Shown: in pieces, positions 6,949 to 9,677 of the stretch
Layout: each line of letters opens with the position of its first letter
Numbering within the stretch: the stretch's first letter is position 1
Source of the DNA: a bacterium
GTDB lineage: Bacteria; Planctomycetota; Planctomycetia; Pirellulales; Pirellulaceae
Length of the DNA stretch: 9,677 nt
Assembly (NCBI GenBank): GCA_030432015.1
Contig: JAUIHJ010000288.1
Location: 1-9,677 of the forward strand
Direction of reading: 5' to 3'
Translations under genes and position numbers: made by a program
Notes under the pieces: model-generated
The model's input: only the letters and a program-made list of their open reading frames with translations
What the model was told of the DNA's origin: nothing
Databases searched by the model: none

Positions 6949-7138
6949 TGGGCGGCTGCGCAGGAATCGCCTCGTTACCGTTGCCGCCGGTGTCACCCGG
7001 CATTGACCTTGTCGCGGCCGGCGGAATGTTCGGAATATCCGCTTCGGGCGTGGTGTCCGCCGAACCTGAGCAACCGACGAGGGCCAAACAGGAAATCACC
7101 AGGAACGTGTGACGAGCAATTCGAGTCACGACCAGCAT
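6944..7138 (-). CDS. Small predicted lipoprotein
   Basis: Predicted lipoprotein of 64 residues. The signal peptide is MLVVTRIARHTFLVISCLAL followed by the lipobox LVGC (Cys23), the expected site of lipid attachment. The mature part is about 41 residues, acidic then rich in Pro, Gly and Asn (GDTGGNGNEAIPAQPPR), with no known domain. The start is ATG 7138 with a strong GGAGG 6 nt upstream; the reading frame stays open to 7372, but that extension has no supporting signal and would bury the signal peptide. Short lipoproteins of this kind often sit just downstream of DUF1559 genes in planctomycetes, as here on the same strand, 406 bp after the DUF1559 stop. The function is unknown; attachment to a membrane surface is inferred from the lipobox. 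Confidence 0.8.
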   Translation of the reverse strand: MLVVTRIARHTFLVISCLALVGCSGSADTTPEADIPNIPPAATRSMPGDTGGNGNEAIPAQPPR

Positions 7139-7164
7139 TATGTGCCTCCAGCCGAATAGAAATA

Positions 7165-7211
7165 CAACGAACCGTTGACAGGCTGCGGGCCTGACACGTT
7201 GTTCGTAACAA
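7165..7211 (-). promoter_or_regulatory. Cluster of three small hairpins in the lipoprotein leader
   Basis: Three perfect 5-bp inverted repeats follow each other: CAACG/CGTTG (7165-7169, 7173-7177), CAGGC/GCCTG (7179-7183, 7189-7193) and TTGTT/AACAA (7199-7203, 7207-7211). They lie 27-73 bp upstream of the lipoprotein ATG, before its GGAGG site. They could shape the mRNA leader or mark a processing site. Each stem is short, so chance is a real alternative. Confidence 0.3.
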
Positions 7212-7470
7212 AAAACGATTCTCGCCGACCTGACGTCATTGCCGCAATCTGGTGCCGCGGGCGTTTGAGTTCCCCATTGAACGACGGTCGAATCACGCAC
7301 GGCCGTTGTCAGTGGTTTTGAAAACGACCACCCCATCGTGAGCCGCCGTGGCCTCAGCAGGGCCGCGACCACAGCGGCGCGACGCTGATCGTAAACCTAA
7401 AATGACCGAGTGCAATTCGGCGACAATCCGGGACTGGCTCGTCTTTCGCCTCCCACCAGCTTCAACTTCG

Positions 7471-7486
7471 GAAAAACCGCCTGTCG
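7471..7486 (-). terminator. Possible weak Rho-independent terminator after DUF1559
   Basis: On the minus strand ACCG-ACAGG-CGGT is followed by TTTT, about 60 bp after the DUF1559 stop. The stem is only 4 bp, though a second small stem (GCAC/GTGC) precedes it directly. A short stem with a T-run is suggestive but weak; readthrough into the lipoprotein gene is likely if it acts at all. Confidence 0.25.
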
Positions 7487-7544
7487 GTGCACAAGGTGCC
7501 TGTCCCGCTGACGGGGTGTGCGCTGCTCAATCGCGCTCGGCCAT

Positions 7545-8570
7545 TTAGTTGGGATACTCGAATACTTCGCCGTGACCACGCGTCGCCATGGATTCCAGAA
7601 CCGTGGGTGGATCGCCCGTGCTGCTGTTCTTGTTGCCATCGACGGCATACGTCAGCATGCGAACGCTTCCGTCAGCGAGTGCCCATTGGGCGCCGCCAGG
7701 GTGATAGCTCCAGAAATGAAGACGGTGGAGATTGTTAGGATCGTTGGCCGAGCCAGGACGGAAGAAGTCCGTCGCGGCAGTTGGTGAACCTGCCCGCTCG
7801 TGAACGCCCAGCACGACATCCGCAGTCCCGAAGTGGGGCGCGTCGCCGGCACCTGCCCATTGCCATCCATACAGTTTGGCATTCGCTGCGGACCGTTCGC
7901 CGATCATGACCGTGTTGCTGGTGCCATCGGTGACGTCCGCCATACGAACTCCCGAGTTGACATAGAGCATCCCGTCCTGTCCGCCCGATTCTTTAAACTG
8001 GTTGCGACCCGTCACCCCCAGGTAGGAAGTGAGGGCTGCCTCTTCCGCGCCACTTCCCCACGACTGGCCGCTGTTGAGATCTGAAGGGCAGGCAAACGTG
8101 GGGCATTTCACGCCAATGATGGACCCACCGGAAGGTAAGGTTTGCCACCAGGGCCAACCCGCTGGCGTGCCGGACATGTCCGCCTGGTCTTCCAGCACAC
8201 CCATTTCGACAAACTGCGAAATTCGCATCTGCCAACTCCAAAACGGCCCCTCGGCGGGATACGAGCTGCCTGGGGTGAGGCCGGCTGGCGGCATCTCCCG
8301 CTGGTAGGTGCTGTACCACGTCATTCCAATTTGGTGCGCCGATGGGAATCGCTTGTACGTGTCGTGGAAGTTGTGTAAGGCAAGTACTTGCTGTTTCAGA
8401 TTGTTGCCGCACTGCATGCGCCGCGCTGCTTCACGGGCGGCCTGAACAGCGGGCAAGAGCAACGCCACCAAGATTCCGATGATCGCAATGACCACCAGCA
8501 GTTCGACCAGCGTGAATCCGCTGCGTCGATGCCGAAAAAGAGTCTGCTTCGAATGCGCGAGATACGTCAC
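7545..8570 (-). CDS. DUF1559 protein with type IV pilin-like N-terminus
   Basis: DUF1559 family protein of 341 residues. The N-terminus is a prepilin leader (MTYLAHSKQTLFRHRRSG), with predicted prepilin peptidase cleavage at G18/F19, followed by FTLVELLVVIAIIGILVALL, the hydrophobic helix of type IV pilins and type II secretion pseudopilins. AVQAAREAARRMQCGNNLKQ (41-60) is the characteristic DUF1559 continuation. The C-terminal family motif, HPGGAQWALADGSVRML, is at 290-306. Length is typical. Planctomycete genomes often encode dozens of such proteins; they are thought to be exported or surface-associated, but their function is not established. The start is GTG 8570 with GAGGAG 7 nt upstream. 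A sigma70-like promoter lies about 190 bp upstream, and a small lipoprotein gene lies downstream on the same strand. No truncation or frameshift is seen. Confidence 0.92.
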   Translation of the reverse strand: MTYLAHSKQTLFRHRRSGFTLVELLVVIAIIGILVALLLPAVQAAREAARRMQCGNNLKQQVLALHNFHDTYKRFPSAHQIGMTWYSTYQREMPPAGLTPGSSYPAEGPFWSWQMRISQFVEMGVLEDQADMSGTPAGWPWWQTLPSGGSIIGVKCPTFACPSDLNSGQSWGSGAEEAALTSYLGVTGRNQFKESGGQDGMLYVNSGVRMADVTDGTSNTVMIGERSAANAKLYGWQWAGAGDAPHFGTADVVLGVHERAGSPTAATDFFRPGSANDPNNLHRLHFWSYHPGGAQWALADGSVRMLTYAVDGNKNSSTGDPPTVLESMATRGHGEVFEYPN

Positions 8571-8635
8571 GAGTACACTCCTCTACGTGGAAATAAGGAA
8601 AACATAAATCCATTTCCAGAAAGTATTGAGGCTCG

Positions 8636-8653
8636 TCGCGGCGAAAGCCGCGA
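8636..8653 (-). promoter_or_regulatory. GC-rich hairpin in the DUF1559 leader
   Basis: TCGCGGC-GAAA-GCCGCGA is a perfect 7-bp stem with a 4-nt loop. It lies 65 bp upstream of the DUF1559 GTG, inside the predicted leader transcript. No T-run follows on either strand, so it is not a terminator. Read on the plus strand the loop is GAAA, a stable GNRA tetraloop; in the DUF1559 mRNA it would be UUUC. It may act in mRNA stability or as a binding site. Confidence 0.4.
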
Positions 8654-8760
8654 ATACGCCAGGCGATTCACTTGGCTGATGAGAGGAGCTTTGGTCAGCC
8701 GGAAAGTGCCCAACACGCGAGTCAGTGTTCGTCCTTATGGTTGCCCAATGTGCGGTATTC

Positions 8761-8788
8761 TTTATATGTTTTCCAATCACGGGGTCAA
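8761..8788 (-). promoter_or_regulatory. Predicted sigma70 promoter for DUF1559
   Basis: Minus-strand TTGACC (plus 8783-8788) and TATAAA (plus 8761-8766) are separated by 16 bp. Each box matches 5 of 6 bases of the sigma70 consensus. Initiation near 8754 would give a leader of about 185 nt before the GTG at 8570, containing the hairpin at 8636-8653. A weaker promoter closer to the gene is not excluded. Confidence 0.5.
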
Positions 8789-8989
8789 GCAAAATCTCGG
8801 AATTCTTTGGGCGCTCGGCGGACCGGTCGCAATGGCGTTACGACTGGATGGGAAGGGTTGTGCTGTGAGTCCAGCGCAGTTTGAGTTGACGATATGCGTC
8901 TGCGACGACGGTGCGACGTTCGCCGTGCCCGACGGTTCTCGCACTTGCGCTTGTTTTTTCTGCGAACGGGGACCGCTTTAGGAGCCGGC

Positions 8990-9328
8990 ATGTCACAACC
9001 CAATCCCTACGAAACACCGAGAAGTCAGCATCCCGATGGCGATCTCGCCGGCAAAGCGCGTCGCTTGCTTGAGCGACGTGACCAACCCATCACGCTGGTC
9101 CGCTACCTGAGCGAAAATTGGCGGCGTCACCTCGTGGTCGCGATCGCATTCGGTCTCCTGATCGCTGCTGCGTGGCAGACGGGAAACAACGGTCTGGCCG
9201 TCATGATCGCGTCATTCTGGACTGGTCGTTTCGTACGCGATGTACAGTGGTTTCGAACGCTCGCGCGGGAATGGCCGTCGACCAAGGAACTGTTGGACTG
9301 GAAAAAAATCGAGCACCTCGCAGCGTAA
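8990..9328 (+). CDS. Small membrane protein with planctomycete NPYETP N-terminus
   Basis: Protein of 112 residues that I do not recognise by function. It opens MSQPNPYETPRSQ, an NPYxxP-type start that recurs on otherwise unrelated small proteins of planctomycetes, and continues with a charged stretch (about 18-46). A hydrophobic segment follows (RHLVVAIAFGLLIAAAW, about 46-62), then a second, weaker one (NGLAVMIASFWTGRFV, about 66-81), and the C-terminus is polar and charged (EWPSTKELLDWKKIEHLAA). This suggests one or two membrane passes. The start is ATG 8990 with TTTAGGAG 5 nt upstream; the frame extends to 8894, but the extra residues are Arg-rich and unsupported. It is divergent from DUF1559 and has no partner within the window. 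Confidence 0.72.
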   Translation: MSQPNPYETPRSQHPDGDLAGKARRLLERRDQPITLVRYLSENWRRHLVVAIAFGLLIAAAWQTGNNGLAVMIASFWTGRFVRDVQWFRTLAREWPSTKELLDWKKIEHLAA

Positions 9329-9677
9329 GGTCCGTCGCGCCGAAGCCAACGTCCTGAATCCGGCAGGTTGGACCACGCGGGATTCGAAATGGCGATCACC
9401 CCGGCTCATGAACGACACGGCCCGAACACGGTGTTGCTGTCTTGCATCCTGATGCGCCGACTTCATGCCGCCAAAGTGCGCGTCAGCATTCAAGAAACGA
9501 ACAAGGCCGTCCCCCAACGGCTGGGACCGCACCACGACGAACGGTTCTTCGATCGCATTGCGGTACGGTAAATCCTGGCGCGCTCGTTTGGCGTCAACGT
9601 CATTCGCGCGTTGATCGCCTGATCTCAACCACGGCGGTCCGCAACCGTCATCAGTCGCGAAACCGATACGAATAGAG
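9329..9677. other. Terminal 349 bp without a supported gene
   Basis: No family is recognisable here. The only ORF with plausible codon use is the plus-strand 9389-9571 frame, listed separately at low confidence. The longer minus-strand frame (9212-9628) overlaps the end of the membrane protein gene and looks like an antisense shadow. No T-run terminator was found after 9328. Confidence 0.4.
9389..9571 (+). CDS. Doubtful short ORF, hypothetical
   Basis: ATG 9389 to TAA 9571 gives 60 residues (opening MAITPAHERHGPNTVLLSC), with GC-rich third positions like the neighbouring genes. It is soluble and basic, with no signal peptide or membrane segment, and I recognise no motif. Only a weak GGGA lies upstream. 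It starts 60 bp after the membrane protein gene on the same strand, so the two could be cotranscribed. In GC-rich DNA an open frame of this length is common by chance, so this may well not be a gene. Confidence 0.25.
   Translation: MAITPAHERHGPNTVLLSCILMRRLHAAKVRVSIQETNKAVPQRLGPHHDERFFDRIAVR

Larger units (their letters stand above)
7139..7544 (-). other. Long spacer between DUF1559 and lipoprotein genes
   Basis: No gene is supported in these 406 bp; the ORFs present lack motifs and are mostly frame shadows. The spacer holds a possible weak terminator near the DUF1559 end (7471-7486), an imperfect hairpin (7312-7331), and three small perfect hairpins within 47 bp just upstream of the lipoprotein (7165-7211). 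I found no convincing promoter for the lipoprotein, so cotranscription with the DUF1559 gene remains possible. Confidence 0.45.
8571..8989. other. Divergent intergenic region, 419 bp
   Basis: Spacer between the DUF1559 gene (minus) and the small membrane protein gene (plus). It contains a sigma70-like promoter toward DUF1559 (8761-8788), a 7-bp hairpin with a 4-nt loop (8636-8653), and the ribosome sites of both genes. The plus-strand frame that stays open through most of it lacks recognisable motifs and runs antisense into DUF1559, so I do not call it a gene. No clear promoter was found for the plus-strand gene. Confidence 0.5.

Noticed and set aside
6944..7372. 142-residue version of the lipoprotein
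   Set aside because: The upstream part is Arg-rich, has no ribosome site and would bury the signal peptide; the inner ATG at 7138 has a strong GGAGG 6 nt upstream.
8388..8981. 197-residue plus-strand ORF overlapping the DUF1559 start
   Set aside because: Antisense to the conserved pilin-like N-terminus and then crosses the promoter region; no recognisable motif in its second half.
9212..9628. 138-residue minus-strand ORF
   Set aside because: Runs antisense into the end of the membrane protein gene and has no recognisable features.

Overview
The window looks like chromosomal DNA from a planctomycete, probably of the Pirellulales/Planctomycetales type. The clearest sign is a DUF1559 protein with a type IV pilin-like N-terminus (7545-8570, minus). 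Others are a PQQ-like beta-propeller protein opening with a WPQFLGPQRNG motif, a DUF1080 protein, a small protein opening MSQPNPYETP, and a histidine kinase with an HESRN-type H-box. This is judged from remembered family features, not from a search. The DNA is GC-rich. Several genes start at GTG or TTG, and intergenic regions are long.

Layout. (1) 1-2567, minus strand: a stress operon with a UspE-like tandem universal stress protein, then 24 bp later the N-terminal half of a P2-type cation ATPase. The ATPase ends after the nucleotide-binding domain, at a TGATG overlap with another gene that leaves the window. (2) 2568-3093: a 526-bp divergent intergenic region. (3) 3094-4695, plus: a globin-coupled PAS histidine kinase. 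(4) 4749-6918, plus: two exported proteins (DUF1080, then a PQQ-like propeller), separated by a tandem pair of 36-bp repeats. (5) 6944-8570, minus: a small lipoprotein downstream of the DUF1559 gene, with a good sigma70-like promoter and a long leader upstream of the latter. (6) 8990-9328, plus: a small membrane protein, followed by 349 bp with at most one doubtful short ORF.

How the genes may work together. The most suggestive arrangement is a heme-globin sensor kinase divergent from a universal stress protein/cation ATPase operon. This recalls low-oxygen stress regulons such as mycobacterial DosR, where heme sensor kinases control Usp proteins and a P-type ATPase. No response regulator is visible, so the link is inference. 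The remaining genes are typical planctomycete exported or surface proteins. I see no CRISPR array, transposase, phage gene, tRNA or rRNA, and no recognisable defence system.
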